64,000 nt of DNA, from assembly GCA_021772975.1 (NCBI GenBank), contig JAJFKY010000014.1:1-64000 (forward strand). The letters are read 5' to 3'. The notes beneath the pieces were generated by a model. The model did no database searches and was not told the origin of the DNA. It worked only from the letters and a program-made list of their open reading frames with translations. Made by a program: the position numbers and the translations under genes. Position 1 is the stretch's first letter. Every line of letters begins with the position of its first letter. The stretch comes from Gammaproteobacteria bacterium (GTDB taxonomy: Bacteria; Pseudomonadota; Gammaproteobacteria; Xanthomonadales; Wenzhouxiangellaceae). Shown here piece after piece: positions 25,833 to 35,119 of this stretch.

Positions 25833-27281
25833 ATGCAACCCGGTGTTATTGATTCACGCAATCTCAGTCCCGGACAACGGGTCGCGGTTAAGTATTTTAT
25901 AGCGGCGCTGGTGCTGTTTCTGGCGCAAGTGGTTTTTGGTTTGATCATCGGGCTGCAATATCTCATGCCCGATTTGTTCCTCGGCAGCCTGGATTTCAGC
26001 ACTGCGCGGATGGTGCACATCAACGCTATGATCGTATGGATGCTGTTTGGCTTTATCGGCTCCATATACTGGTTGGTTGAGGAGGAGGCTGGCGTGTCCT
26101 TGGTCGGTCAGTGGCTGGCCAATTTGATCTTTTGGGTGTTCAGTATTGCAGTTTCGGTGGTGGTAGTGGTCTACCTGTTCGTGCAATACGGTCCGGGTGA
26201 GCACAGCAGTTTGTGGTTAATCAATGAAGGTCGCGAATATATCGAAGCGCCACGCTGGGCGGATATCGGCATCGTTGTCTGCATGTTGGCCTTCTTCTAC
26301 AACATCGCCGCGACTTTTATGAAAGGCAAGTGGAGTGGTATTTCCGGCGTACTGGTGCTTGATCTGGTCGCCCTGGCGGGCCTGTACCTTGCCGGCATGT
26401 TTTATTCCACCAATATTTCCATGGATCAGTATTGGTGGTGGTGGGTGATTCATCTATGGGTCGAGGCCACCTGGGAAGTGCTGGTCGGCTGCATCATGGC
26501 CTGGGGTTTAATCAAGACTATCGGCGCCAAACGCAAAATTGTAACCACCTGGCTGTATATCGAAGTCGCGCTGATGTTTGGTTCGGGTATCCTCGGGCTG
26601 GGACATCACTATTTCTGGATCGGTACGCCGGAGTACTGGTTAACCGTGGGTGGCTTCTTTTCGGCCCTGGAACCGGTGCCGCTGGTTGCCATGGTAGTGC
26701 ATGCGATTTATGACGCCGGGGTGCATCGTTTCAAAAGCGGCAATCATCCTGCATTGGCCTGGTTGATCGCACATGCCTTCGGTAACTTCTTTGGTGCCGG
26801 AGTGTGGGGTTTCATGCACACTTTGCCGCAGATCAATTTATATACCCACGGCACGCAATGGTCGGCATCGCATGGACATCTGGCCTTTTTCGGCGCTTAT
26901 GCCACGATCAATATCGCGGTTTTTTACCTGGCTATTCAGAAATGGCGCGGCAATGTCTGGATGTCAGCGGGTATGCCGGGCAATGGCTGGAAGTGGAAGT
27001 GGTCGCTGGCATTGCTCAATCTGGGCATGATCGGAATGACCATGGCATTGTTGATTTCCGGATATGAGCAATCTTTCGTTGAACGTGCTCTGGGTGGTTC
27101 TACCTGGAGTGCATACTTCCAGGCACAGCAAACCGCCTGGTTCGTACAGGGTATGTTCTGGCGTCAGGTCTTCGGCTATATATTTGCCATCGGCACCGTA
27201 TTGTTGATATGGGATCTATTAACAGTCGGCCGTGGTGAACACCGACCACAAGCACAGCTGGAAGAGGTGATGACGGCTTGA
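25833..27281 (+). CDS. norB: Nitric oxide reductase catalytic subunit
   Basis: This 482-residue, 12-helix member of the haem-copper oxidase superfamily reduces NO to N2O using haem b and a haem b3/non-haem iron centre. Recognisable features are RMVHINAMIVWMLFGF with its haem ligand histidine, the metal-binding block WVIHLWVEATWEVL with His and Glu, GHHYFWIG, and the late HGHLAFFGAY block. The length is that of cytochrome-c-dependent NorB, not the longer quinol-dependent form, consistent with norC next door. The ATG at 25833 follows AGGAG by a normal spacing; a longer frame beginning at 25776 overlaps norC and is rejected. No norQ or norD follows. Confidence 0.95.
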   Translation: MQPGVIDSRNLSPGQRVAVKYFIAALVLFLAQVVFGLIIGLQYLMPDLFLGSLDFSTARMVHINAMIVWMLFGFIGSIYWLVEEEAGVSLVGQWLANLIFWVFSIAVSVVVVVYLFVQYGPGEHSSLWLINEGREYIEAPRWADIGIVVCMLAFFYNIAATFMKGKWSGISGVLVLDLVALAGLYLAGMFYSTNISMDQYWWWWVIHLWVEATWEVLVGCIMAWGLIKTIGAKRKIVTTWLYIEVALMFGSGILGLGHHYFWIGTPEYWLTVGGFFSALEPVPLVAMVVHAIYDAGVHRFKSGNHPALAWLIAHAFGNFFGAGVWGFMHTLPQINLYTHGTQWSASHGHLAFFGAYATINIAVFYLAIQKWRGNVWMSAGMPGNGWKWKWSLALLNLGMIGMTMALLISGYEQSFVERALGGSTWSAYFQAQQTAWFVQGMFWRQVFGYIFAIGTVLLIWDLLTVGRGEHRPQAQLEEVMTA

Positions 27282-27298
27282 CACGAGAGGCTGACTGG

Positions 27299-27326
27299 CG
27301 CCCTCCTATGGGGGGCGTTTATTTTA
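27299..27326 (+). terminator. Rho-independent terminator after norB
   Basis: CGCCCTCC, loop TAT, GGGGGGCG (eight pairs, one G-U), then TTTATTTTA. It ends the nor transcript. Confidence 0.8.
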
Positions 27327-27417
27327 TCATTAGCGGGCCGTGTGTGATGATCAGCAGTGCAGTACATCAACAACAACGTTGGCAATGCAAAAACAGACAA
27401 TCAGGAGAGTATCAGTG

Positions 27418-27759
27418 ATGCAAATATTGACCCGTGTAACAGTGACCAGCGATCGCTTGCGGGGTATTGCCTTGCCCGGCTTGTGGGCCGCCATGTTATT
27501 GGTTTCGCCCGTACAGGCTGCAGATATGGCGGCTGCCGAACAACAGGCGCAGACACTGTGCGCGGCATGTCATGGGCCGCAGGGTATCAGCAGCAACCCT
27601 TTGTGGCCCAATCTTGCTGGTCAGCAGGAAGCTTATCTGGCCAAGTCCATCAAGGATTATCAGTCCGGTGCCCGCAATGACCCATCAATGTCACCGATTG
27701 CGCAAATGCTGAGTGAGCAGGATATCGCCAACCTGGCTGCCTATTTCAGCGCCAAATAA
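27418..27759 (+). CDS. Periplasmic cytochrome c (c553 type)
   Basis: The 113-residue protein has a long N-terminal signal peptide (ending PVQA-AD) and one class I c-type haem site, CAACHG, with the distal methionine in the segment PSMSPIAQML. LAGQQEAYLAKSIKDY is typical of the c553/c4-like subgroup. It begins at the ATG at 27418, with AGGAG 6-10 bp earlier, and stands just after the nor terminator. It could donate electrons to NorC, but it has its own transcript. Confidence 0.85.
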   Translation: MQILTRVTVTSDRLRGIALPGLWAAMLLVSPVQAADMAAAEQQAQTLCAACHGPQGISSNPLWPNLAGQQEAYLAKSIKDYQSGARNDPSMSPIAQMLSEQDIANLAAYFSAK

Positions 27760-28037
27760 ATCTTTCCAGAGCGGGCCTGATCAGCCGGCAGCAGCTGAAT
27801 ACCCCCGCGGCTTGGCCGGCAAATGGGTTGCTTACAGCCAGTCGAGCCGGTTTCCTACACTCTTGGTGATATATAAGTGCTATACAGTAATAGCAGTTTT
27901 GGTTTTAACGGATAAATTCAGGGAAGTGCCACGACACCATTGGGATGTGGTCAGGCATAAACCGGATTATCCTGGTGTGTTTACAGCGATGATGAGGAGA
28001 AGTGAATTTAAACAATAGATAGTATTGAGGCAATCTT

Positions 28038-28577
28038 ATGAAAATAACAAAAGCATTCTTTGCTGCCGGGATGGCATGCTTACTGCTGACCATGATATCG
28101 GCCTGCGTGACTGACCGGAATACCCTCCCGGACGATACTGAAGACTCCAGCATGGCCCAAGCTGCCGGGCACGATCACATTGAAGATGACCTGGCCGAGT
28201 TGTGCGCCACTGATGAGGCTGCAACCGATCCCGAGCTTATCGATATTTGTCGGCAACTGGCGGCCAGATTTTATAAAGACACCGTTGATGGTGGCAGCAA
28301 TGTGTTTGAACCGGGCTGCCATCGCGTATACCGTGTTGCCGGTTGCCCGGCACTGGGTGCGCTGTTCCGTTCCAGCGGCGATCTTTGTCAGAGCAATACG
28401 CGGCTTGCCGAATGGACCAATGCAGGTTGTCACCCGGCCAAACCGGTTGACTCCAGCAAATTTGATTGTGACGCGGAGTGCCGCAGGATCGGCGCCGATG
28501 CCGGGGTGTGCGTCACCCTCAAGAATTTCTGTGCAGCCAATATTGATTCAGCCAAATGTGAGTGCGTATTTCTATGA
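28038..28577 (+). CDS. Cysteine-rich lipoprotein of unknown function
   Basis: The 179-residue product has a lipoprotein signal (MACLLLTMISAC), so the mature protein starts with a lipid-modified cysteine. The mature part contains a dense cysteine pattern (about 12) in the spacing ELC, DIC, GCH, GCPAL, LCQS, GCH, DCDAEC, VCV, FCAA, KCEC, suggesting several disulphides. No named domain was recognised. It is probably outer-membrane anchored and monocistronic. Confidence 0.65.
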   Translation: MKITKAFFAAGMACLLLTMISACVTDRNTLPDDTEDSSMAQAAGHDHIEDDLAELCATDEAATDPELIDICRQLAARFYKDTVDGGSNVFEPGCHRVYRVAGCPALGALFRSSGDLCQSNTRLAEWTNAGCHPAKPVDSSKFDCDAECRRIGADAGVCVTLKNFCAANIDSAKCECVFL

Positions 28578-29062
28578 CGGTGTTGCCGTTAATCAGCAAT
28601 TATGGGCCGTGAATGTTGACTTGACGGGAAAAGCACTCCGCTGGTCTGGGGACCATTGCGGCAGAGCGGATAATGCGCGCAAGATCATTGAGGCCTAAAC
28701 CAGCTGTGTTTGGCGACTCAAGTTTATTTGGCTCACTTGTAAGCGGCGATACGTCTGTTTTTGGAGTACAGCAATATGGTGAAAGAATTCCTCGCCGCTG
28801 CTCCTGTTTATCTGATAGGTGTGACCCATTGCAGGGTGCGTGAAGATAAAACAGACGGCTGCCGAGGCATGTGTTAGACTGCACATCTTCCGGGTGCCTG
28901 ACTGGTTAGCACCCACGCGGTTTTAACCGCCGGAAAAACACTTGAGCTGTTTGCCCCATCTAAACCAGGGCTTCACTAGACAAGAATTCTTTTTATCCAG
29001 GCCGGACCGGTTCCCACCAGCAAATGCTGCGGCGGGAGGCCAATACTGGAGTATAACCCCCA
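28578..29062. other. Intergenic region and leader of rhlE
   Basis: About 485 bp without a supported gene. A small inverted repeat GCGGTTTTAACCGC lies at 28918-28931. The last 150 bp are probably the untranslated leader of rhlE, which in cold-responsive helicases is often long; no conserved cold-shock box could be confirmed. Confidence 0.4.
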
Positions 29063-30466
29063 ATGTCATTTGATACCCTCGGCCTGTCGGCCGATCTTCT
29101 GCGTGCTGTCAGCGAACAGGGCTACAATCAGCCCACGCCTGTGCAGAGTCAGGCCATTCCCGTGATTCTGCAGGGCCGTGATGTGATGGCCGGTGCCCAG
29201 ACGGGCACCGGTAAAACAGCTGGCTTTACCTTACCATTACTGCAGCGCCTGAGTACCAGCAAAGCCCCTAATGGGCGCCGTCCGGTACGGGCACTGGTAT
29301 TGACACCCACCCGCGAGCTGGCTGCCCAGGTGGCGGAAAGCATCCAGACCTATGGTCGTCATCTACCGCTGCGCTCCACGGTTATTTTCGGCGGCGTCAA
29401 GATCAACCCGCAAATTGACAAGCTGCGACGCGGTGTGGATATCGTGGTGGCGACACCCGGCCGCCTGTTGGATCATGTCAGCCAGAAAACCGTGGATCTA
29501 TCCCAGGTCGAAATTCTGGTACTGGATGAGGCGGACCGCATGCTGGATATGGGCTTTATTCACGATATCCGGCGCCTGATTGCATTATTGCCGAAAAATG
29601 GCGTTCGCCAGAACCTGTTGTTCTCAGCCACTTTCTCCACCGAGATCAAACAGCTTGCCGATCGTCTGCTGAATAATCCGGAATTAATTGAAGTGGCGCG
29701 CCGTAACGCCACCGTTGATCAGATCAAACAGACCGTGCATCCGGTGGATAAAAGCCGCAAACGCGAACTGCTGAGTCATATGATCGGCTCACAGAACTGG
29801 CGTCAGGTGCTGGTATTTACCCGCACCAAACATGGCGCCAACCGATTGGCCGAGCAACTCGGCAAAGATGGCCTGAGCGCGGCCGCGATCCACGGTAACA
29901 AGAGCCAGGGTGCGCGCACCCGGGCACTGGCTGAGTTCAAGCAGGGCAAAGTGCGCGTACTGGTGGCCACTGATATCGCCGCCCGTGGCCTGGATATTGA
30001 TCAATTACCGCACGTGGTGAATTTCGAGTTGCCGAATGTGCCGGAAGATTACGTCCATCGCATTGGCCGCACTGGCCGGGCCGGGCGTGACGGGGAAGCG
30101 ATATCGCTGGTCTGCGTGGACGAAAACAAGCTATTGCGGGATATTGAAAAGCTGCTCAAGTGCGAGTTGCCAAAGGTTGTTCTAGAGGGCTACCAGCCTG
30201 ATCCCCGCATCCAGCCGGAACCGATCAAAAACGGCCGTGGGCGTGCCCAGCCGCAGTCACGTCATGCCCCCAAAAACCGCAAACGCGGCGGCCCAGCGAA
30301 CAGCAGGTCGGCTGCCGGGACGAGTGATACCGGCTCGCGCTGGAGCCAGTCCAGCCGGCGTGGAGCGAAAAATGGTCCCCAGCCCGGCCAGCGCAAGTCG
30401 CATGGCTCTTCACGCAAGGCTCGCCCGGCAGGCGCTAAACGTTCCGGCGCTGGCAACAGCGCCTGA
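29063..30466 (+). CDS. rhlE: DEAD-box RNA helicase RhlE
   Basis: The 467-residue ATP-dependent RNA helicase shows the full motif set: the Q motif ([14 protein letters not shown]), Walker [27 protein letters not shown], the SAT motif (LLFSATFS), and the late blocks [11 protein letters not shown] and [29 protein letters not shown] at the N-terminus and the basic Arg/Ser/Gly-rich tail (about 375-467) are typical of RhlE, which remodels RNA during ribosome assembly and RNA decay and matters in the cold. GGAG precedes the ATG by about 10 bp. Confidence 0.92.
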   Translation: MSFDTLGLSADLLRAVSEQGYNQPTPVQSQAIPVILQGRDVMAGAQTGTGKTAGFTLPLLQRLSTSKAPNGRRPVRALVLTPTRELAAQVAESIQTYGRHLPLRSTVIFGGVKINPQIDKLRRGVDIVVATPGRLLDHVSQKTVDLSQVEILVLDEADRMLDMGFIHDIRRLIALLPKNGVRQNLLFSATFSTEIKQLADRLLNNPELIEVARRNATVDQIKQTVHPVDKSRKRELLSHMIGSQNWRQVLVFTRTKHGANRLAEQLGKDGLSAAAIHGNKSQGARTRALAEFKQGKVRVLVATDIAARGLDIDQLPHVVNFELPNVPEDYVHRIGRTGRAGRDGEAISLVCVDENKLLRDIEKLLKCELPKVVLEGYQPDPRIQPEPIKNGRGRAQPQSRHAPKNRKRGGPANSRSAAGTSDTGSRWSQSSRRGAKNGPQPGQRKSHGSSRKARPAGAKRSGAGNSA

Positions 30467-30636
30467 GATCATTGCTGAGAATGTTGCCATGGCATGGCTA
30501 TGGCAACGCAGACAGTTAATTTCGCGTTGATGAGATAACCGGCACTGCTGAATCTGATAGCGACCAGTCCGTCAGCGAGCATTTATTTGCGGCGATGATC
30601 GGCGGCACTGAGCACGACTATTGAGCGACAATAAAA

Positions 30637-30711
30637 TGGAGCGGGAGACGGGGATCGAACCCGCGACGTCAAGCTTGGGAAGCTTGCATTCTACCGCTGA
30701 ATTACTCCCGC
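30637..30711 (-). tRNA. tRNA-Gly(CCC)
   Basis: The minus strand reads GCGGGAG at the 5' acceptor arm, paired with CTCCCGC near the 3' end, followed by the U discriminator and an encoded CCA. The anticodon arm CAAGC-TTCCCAA-GCTTG gives the anticodon CCC, which reads GGG. The T arm contains GGGTTCGATCCC. The D arm (TTCAGCGGTAGAA) is normal. Confidence 0.96.
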
Positions 30712-30780
30712 CCGGGTATTGCTCAGCCAAGCCGTCAGCATGCCATAATGCTCCCGCCAGTGCCAGACGGCAGCTTGAGA

Positions 30781-32280
30781 TTACATTTCGGCAACCAGTT
30801 CCAGCAGGCGCGAAGTCACTGACTGCACCGCAAACGTCTCAATACCACCAGCCGGATCGTTGGCTAATGCAATCACTACAAAGGCGTCCTCGCCACTGTT
30901 TTCCAGCATCCAGACATTGGTCAGCACATGCAATCCGGTGCTGCCCGAGGCCAGACTGCCGCCTTTATACCAGACGCGGTCCCAGGCGTTGCGGACATTC
31001 GGCTGAGCAGCCTGTGAACCCAGCGCCAGATTGACCACTGACAATGCGTCTGAGCCGTTAGCCAGGTTGCGCAGGCTGGCGAAGGTCCGGCAAATGTCTA
31101 GCGCTGTGGCGCGCCAGCTGCCCGCGGTGAGCAGCGACTCATTATTAAAGCCGCCGGTGCCGGGCACATAGGGGCCCAGCGGCTCGATCTGGTTACTCAA
31201 AAACTGCTGTTGAAAACTTTCGCTGCCATTGAGATAGCTCAAGGCGTCATTCAGCGAAAATGAAAAGAATAAATGAAACTGTTCACTGATATTTAAAAAT
31301 GGTGTCAGCACGGCAGGTTGCGCTACACCGTAGGCATTGACGATATCGCCGACCGCATCGCGGCCAACCAATTCGTGCAATAAATCGGTAGCGGTATTGT
31401 CACTGTTGGCCATCATCAGTGTAGCCAGTTCGGTTACCGTGAACTGGGTGCCCAGTGGTTCAAGATTAATGTCCCCACCGGATGCCAGTTCGGAGGCCAC
31501 CAGCTCAACCAGATCATCCTGCATCAGATTGCCGATATTAAAACCGTTGGCAACCGCGCCCAGCACCCACAGCTTGAATACCGAGGCGGTAGCACGCAGG
31601 CTGTTGGGATCGCGTTCAATCACGGAACTGCACTGGTTGTCAGAACCTATCCGACCGATATACAGGCTGCTATCCGCGCCGAGCGTCTGAAACTTATCGG
31701 CCGCCTGGGTCAGGGTCAGATTCTGATCTTCAATAAACTGTACCTCCCCGGAAAACGGCTGAAAACCGAACTGGATAATGGTCTGATTGCCACTGAAGCG
31801 CGTTCGCAGCGTTAGAAAGCCGACGGTTCCGGGTGGCGCGGACGGGCTGTCCACCACCGCGGTGGCTCTGATCGGCGAGAGAGCAATCAGGTCGCTGATA
31901 AAGCCGTCCGGGAAATCATTGCGAATCGCGGCAATGAAATCCCGGGTCTGCTCAGCACTGATCTGGGAAAGCCAGAGTTCCGGATCAAACCGGGCATTGA
32001 TCTCGGCGATACTGGTGTCATCCTCAGCCAGTTGCTGAATAATCCATTCCAGTTGGCCGGCGACGGGTCCGGGCGGCAACTGAAATTCATCATTGACTAT
32101 CGGAAACAGCGGTTCCAGCACCGCGCCCTCAAAACTTGATACCAGCAGAGTCTGGGCGCCAAGGTTAGCCGTCAGCAGGCCTGCCAGCAGCAGCATGGCC
32201 AGACTCCAGCGCCGAGCAAGGCAAAGCCCGGCAATATTTGGATAATCACAATAATCGCCAGGACGATATGGATGTTTCAT
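30781..32280 (-). CDS. Exported class A beta-lactamase-like serine hydrolase with N-terminal domain
   Basis: This 499-residue exported protein has a transmembrane/signal segment at about 27-43, an N-terminal domain of some 170 residues (a helix-rich part plus a DUF3887-like or cystatin-like beta part), then a class A beta-lactamase fold. Its active-site motifs are TASVFKLWVL (nucleophile Ser233, Lys236), SDN at 293-295, and WYKGGSL in place of KTG. True class A enzymes are about 290 residues. The KGG variant and extra domain suggest a peptidase or esterase in the envelope, though penicillin hydrolysis cannot be excluded. GGTGAG precedes the ATG. Confidence 0.78.
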   Translation of the reverse strand: MKHPYRPGDYCDYPNIAGLCLARRWSLAMLLLAGLLTANLGAQTLLVSSFEGAVLEPLFPIVNDEFQLPPGPVAGQLEWIIQQLAEDDTSIAEINARFDPELWLSQISAEQTRDFIAAIRNDFPDGFISDLIALSPIRATAVVDSPSAPPGTVGFLTLRTRFSGNQTIIQFGFQPFSGEVQFIEDQNLTLTQAADKFQTLGADSSLYIGRIGSDNQCSSVIERDPNSLRATASVFKLWVLGAVANGFNIGNLMQDDLVELVASELASGGDINLEPLGTQFTVTELATLMMANSDNTATDLLHELVGRDAVGDIVNAYGVAQPAVLTPFLNISEQFHLFFSFSLNDALSYLNGSESFQQQFLSNQIEPLGPYVPGTGGFNNESLLTAGSWRATALDICRTFASLRNLANGSDALSVVNLALGSQAAQPNVRNAWDRVWYKGGSLASGSTGLHVLTNVWMLENSGEDAFVVIALANDPAGGIETFAVQSVTSRLLELVAEM

Positions 32281-32499
32281 TGTTTAACTCACCAGATATT
32301 CTTGTACAATATCTATAGCGATAAATCGTGACATTTCGTGTCAGCCAAGACAGTCTGGTATCCGCGGTAACAAACAATGACATGCGGACTTGACAGGATC
32401 AGCAGGCGTTCCAGGCAACCGGAAAACTTACCGCGGTTGTGAGCATAGTGAGGCCGGGCAAGCCAGACGAAGCAGGCGAATACGGCAAACTTGCGGTGT

Positions 32500-34152
32500 T
32501 TATGGAAGCTGGTAGGTTACCTGCCAGGTGTTGGCGTGATCGCGTGAGGTCCTGATCCAGCCATTGCTGCAATAAACGTGCAGTTCCTGATCGGTGGATA
32601 CTGCGTGTAGGATTTGACGGCAGTCATTTTCCAGGCTGCTGCGCAAATCCCAGTGGCGGGCAAAATTTCTAGAGTTAAAAAACTCGGCGCCGATCACCTG
32701 CTGCTCGGCGGAGCGGCTTTCGGTCAAAGGCACCGCTTTGAGCAGTTGCCTGGTGGTGTAAGCGAATGCCTTACGCTCCAGTGCGTCACTGACGCGGGTT
32801 GCACGGATAGGGTTTTCCCATTCCTGGGCATTGTCATAACTGACTTTGCGGGCCGCGCGAAGCACCAGATTTCCTTGTTGCAACATAGGGCCGGGAAGTT
32901 TTTTACGCAAAGCTTTGAAGGTGTTGGATGGTATTTGTAAACGATAAAAATCATCTGCGATAAAATAGACCAGACCCGAATCCTCCCCACGCAGTTTGAA
33001 TACACTGTCACTGGTCATTGATCGATAGAGGTCAAAATAGTCCGTTTCCTGCCGGGTGATAGTCGGCAACAGGCTGACGGTCTGCCATGATCCGCTGTCG
33101 ATGATGGCCGCAGAATAAATACTGTCGGTATTCATGATCGCCAGCAGGCGACCGTCCCCCAGGTTATCCAACAGAGCAATGTGATCAGCAGGCAAATGCA
33201 AGGGCGCATCCAGCCAGCGTTTTTTATTCAGGTCATAGCGATACAGTCGGCCAAATTCAGTGCCGATAATCAACTGTTGACCAGCCACTAATTCAGCCGC
33301 TGTTACTGCATAAAAAGTCGGCAGATCAATACGTTGCCATTGCTGGCCTGGGGCATTAATCATGGCTTTACCAAACCTGCCCAGCAGCACTCTGTAGGTC
33401 GAGGGCTGATCCAGTATCAGTCCATTATCAATGGCCACCGGCAGTTGGACGTCGGTTAAGCTTTGGGTGTCAGTATAGGTCGTATTCCAGTCAACCAGCG
33501 TATATGGGGCGGTGATTTTTCTTTGCGCAATGGTTTTGACTGCATCCGTTTTGAAGTGCAGCCCAAAGGCAAACATGCTTTGATTATTAATGCCGATATC
33601 CAGCTGCCTGGCAAAAAAAGATTTCTTCGGTTCAAGGCTGATATCGCTATCGAAATAGGCCATACCGTTTAAATCAGTCAAAACGTCAGCGCTGATAGCA
33701 AACTCTTTATCGGGGTTGAACCGGTAGGTAACGACAAACCCCTTATCCACAAAAACGAGCTCCGAACTAAGCTTGACCAGACGATAACGTCCGACGGGTA
33801 ATTTGCCGATATAAATTTTGGCGGGCGTGGCCAGATCAGCAAGCGGGCTTATCTCGAACTCTTTGTCGGTATCGAGGTTTTCGACATGCAGGGTTTGCCA
33901 ATAACCTAACTCCGGAAAAGTAATGCCATCGGCCTTTTTTCCTGAACCGATGGCCACAGCCAGGCCCAGATAACCGGTGGCCGCAGCATAATCCCGATCA
34001 TGTTCAATACTGGCATCTTTATTGCCAAACCAGCCGGCATACGCATCCGGCTGCTGCAGCGTAAGGTATGCAAACACAATCATCAGCGCCAAGACGCTCA
34101 AAACTCCGTTCAAACTTATCGTGACTTTACTGATAAGCAAGACGAATGACAA
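32500..34152 (-). CDS. Membrane-anchored beta-propeller-like protein of unknown function
   Basis: The 550-residue frame begins with one transmembrane helix (VLSVLALMIVFAYLTL) and a long extracytoplasmic region. Residues 80-180 look like a carboxypeptidase-regulatory/PEGA-type beta domain (KIYIGKLPVGRYRLVKL). The later part alternates strands with turns such as LIIGTEFGRLYRYDLNKKRW and GDGRLLAIMNTDSIYSAA, as in a WD/sialidase-type propeller. The frame opens with TTG at 34152; alternative codons inside the membrane segment exist, so the start is uncertain. It is 8 bp from the methyltransferase-like lipoprotein gene upstream and is probably co-transcribed. Family unknown. Confidence 0.6.
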   Translation of the reverse strand: MSFVLLISKVTISLNGVLSVLALMIVFAYLTLQQPDAYAGWFGNKDASIEHDRDYAAATGYLGLAVAIGSGKKADGITFPELGYWQTLHVENLDTDKEFEISPLADLATPAKIYIGKLPVGRYRLVKLSSELVFVDKGFVVTYRFNPDKEFAISADVLTDLNGMAYFDSDISLEPKKSFFARQLDIGINNQSMFAFGLHFKTDAVKTIAQRKITAPYTLVDWNTTYTDTQSLTDVQLPVAIDNGLILDQPSTYRVLLGRFGKAMINAPGQQWQRIDLPTFYAVTAAELVAGQQLIIGTEFGRLYRYDLNKKRWLDAPLHLPADHIALLDNLGDGRLLAIMNTDSIYSAAIIDSGSWQTVSLLPTITRQETDYFDLYRSMTSDSVFKLRGEDSGLVYFIADDFYRLQIPSNTFKALRKKLPGPMLQQGNLVLRAARKVSYDNAQEWENPIRATRVSDALERKAFAYTTRQLLKAVPLTESRSAEQQVIGAEFFNSRNFARHWDLRSSLENDCRQILHAVSTDQELHVYCSNGWIRTSRDHANTWQVTYQLP

Positions 34153-34160
34153 AGTGCTGT

Positions 34161-34934
34161 TCAGATTTTTTCAAACAATAAAATAAACCGATCAGTCTTG
34201 CCCCGGACAGCTTCATCAAACACCATGATGTCTTTGTTATCTTCTGGGTTGCGCAGCGCATCGGATGAGCCGGCCAGCTTAAAACCGTGGCTTTGAATGT
34301 CCTGGATGGCGAAGTCCTCGGTAATACGATGCAGGTCCTGAGCGGCCTGGTTGCCGCTGCCTGGCTGGGCGGCATGATCAACGATCAGAAACTTGCCGCC
34401 CGGTTTTAAGGCTGCGTGCAATTGTCCGAGAAAGTTTTTGCTGTCGATGGCTGGCCAGCCATTGTCAGGATCGGCGTGGTAGAGGTCATGGTAGGACATG
34501 ATGATAATGGCGGCATCGAGGCTTTCAGCCGACAGGCCAAGGTCACTGACTTCGCGGTCATATTGCTGCAGTTGCGGCAACGACAATCGTTGCATGCGTT
34601 CGGTCAGCGCGGGCCCGACGAAATTACGGTAGGCCTGGTTATTATGCAGCAGTACCTGACCCTCTGAACCAACCAGATAGGCCATCAACTCCGAATAGTA
34701 GCCCCCGCCGGCAAATACATCGATGACGGTTTGACCTGGCTTGAGCGCCAGCAACTCCAAGACCGCCGCGGGTTTGCCGCGGGCATCGCGCTCGCGGTCA
34801 GCGTCGGTTCTGTCCGGCAGTGCCAGTACTGCGGCCACCGTGTCTTGTGTTGACTGAGTATTTTCGGCCCGGTCACAGGCCGGCATAACCGATACGAGGA
34901 TCAATGCTAAAACCAGTGCAGCAGAAGTTTTCAT
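34161..34934 (-). CDS. Exported methyltransferase-like lipoprotein (COG4798 type), paralogue 1
   Basis: The 257-residue protein has a lipoprotein signal (LILVSVMPAC) and then a class I Rossmann methyltransferase fold. Motif I is VIDVFAGGGYYSELM, normally binding S-adenosylmethionine. LKPGGKFLIVDHAA is the post-motif strand, and the C-terminal end RFILLFEK matches the two other paralogues in the window (54642 and 60916). The shared opening is DAxRDxxGKPAAVLELL. An extracytoplasmic location is odd for a SAM-dependent enzyme, as SAM is cytoplasmic. The activity may be something else or the fold may serve as a ligand sensor. Confidence 0.78.
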   Translation of the reverse strand: MKTSAALVLALILVSVMPACDRAENTQSTQDTVAAVLALPDRTDADRERDARGKPAAVLELLALKPGQTVIDVFAGGGYYSELMAYLVGSEGQVLLHNNQAYRNFVGPALTERMQRLSLPQLQQYDREVSDLGLSAESLDAAIIIMSYHDLYHADPDNGWPAIDSKNFLGQLHAALKPGGKFLIVDHAAQPGSGNQAAQDLHRITEDFAIQDIQSHGFKLAGSSDALRNPEDNKDIMVFDEAVRGKTDRFILLFEKI

Positions 34935-35119
34935 GAGCTAGGGTTCCCGGTAATAATCTGATGATATCGCTGTGAGTGTACACCCGGTGAGTAGCAGTAC
35001 AAGCTGGTTCCGCCGGGCATACGATGACAACCCGTCATAACAGGCTGAAATCCGGAATCGAACTACGCGGCTATCCGGGGCTGAGTTATGATGACGGCTG
35101 CAATCCGGGTTTCCAGTGT

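Noticed and set aside
30637-30711. tRNA-Gly as an integration site of a genomic island
   Set aside because: There is no integrase nearby and no repeated tRNA 3' end in the window.
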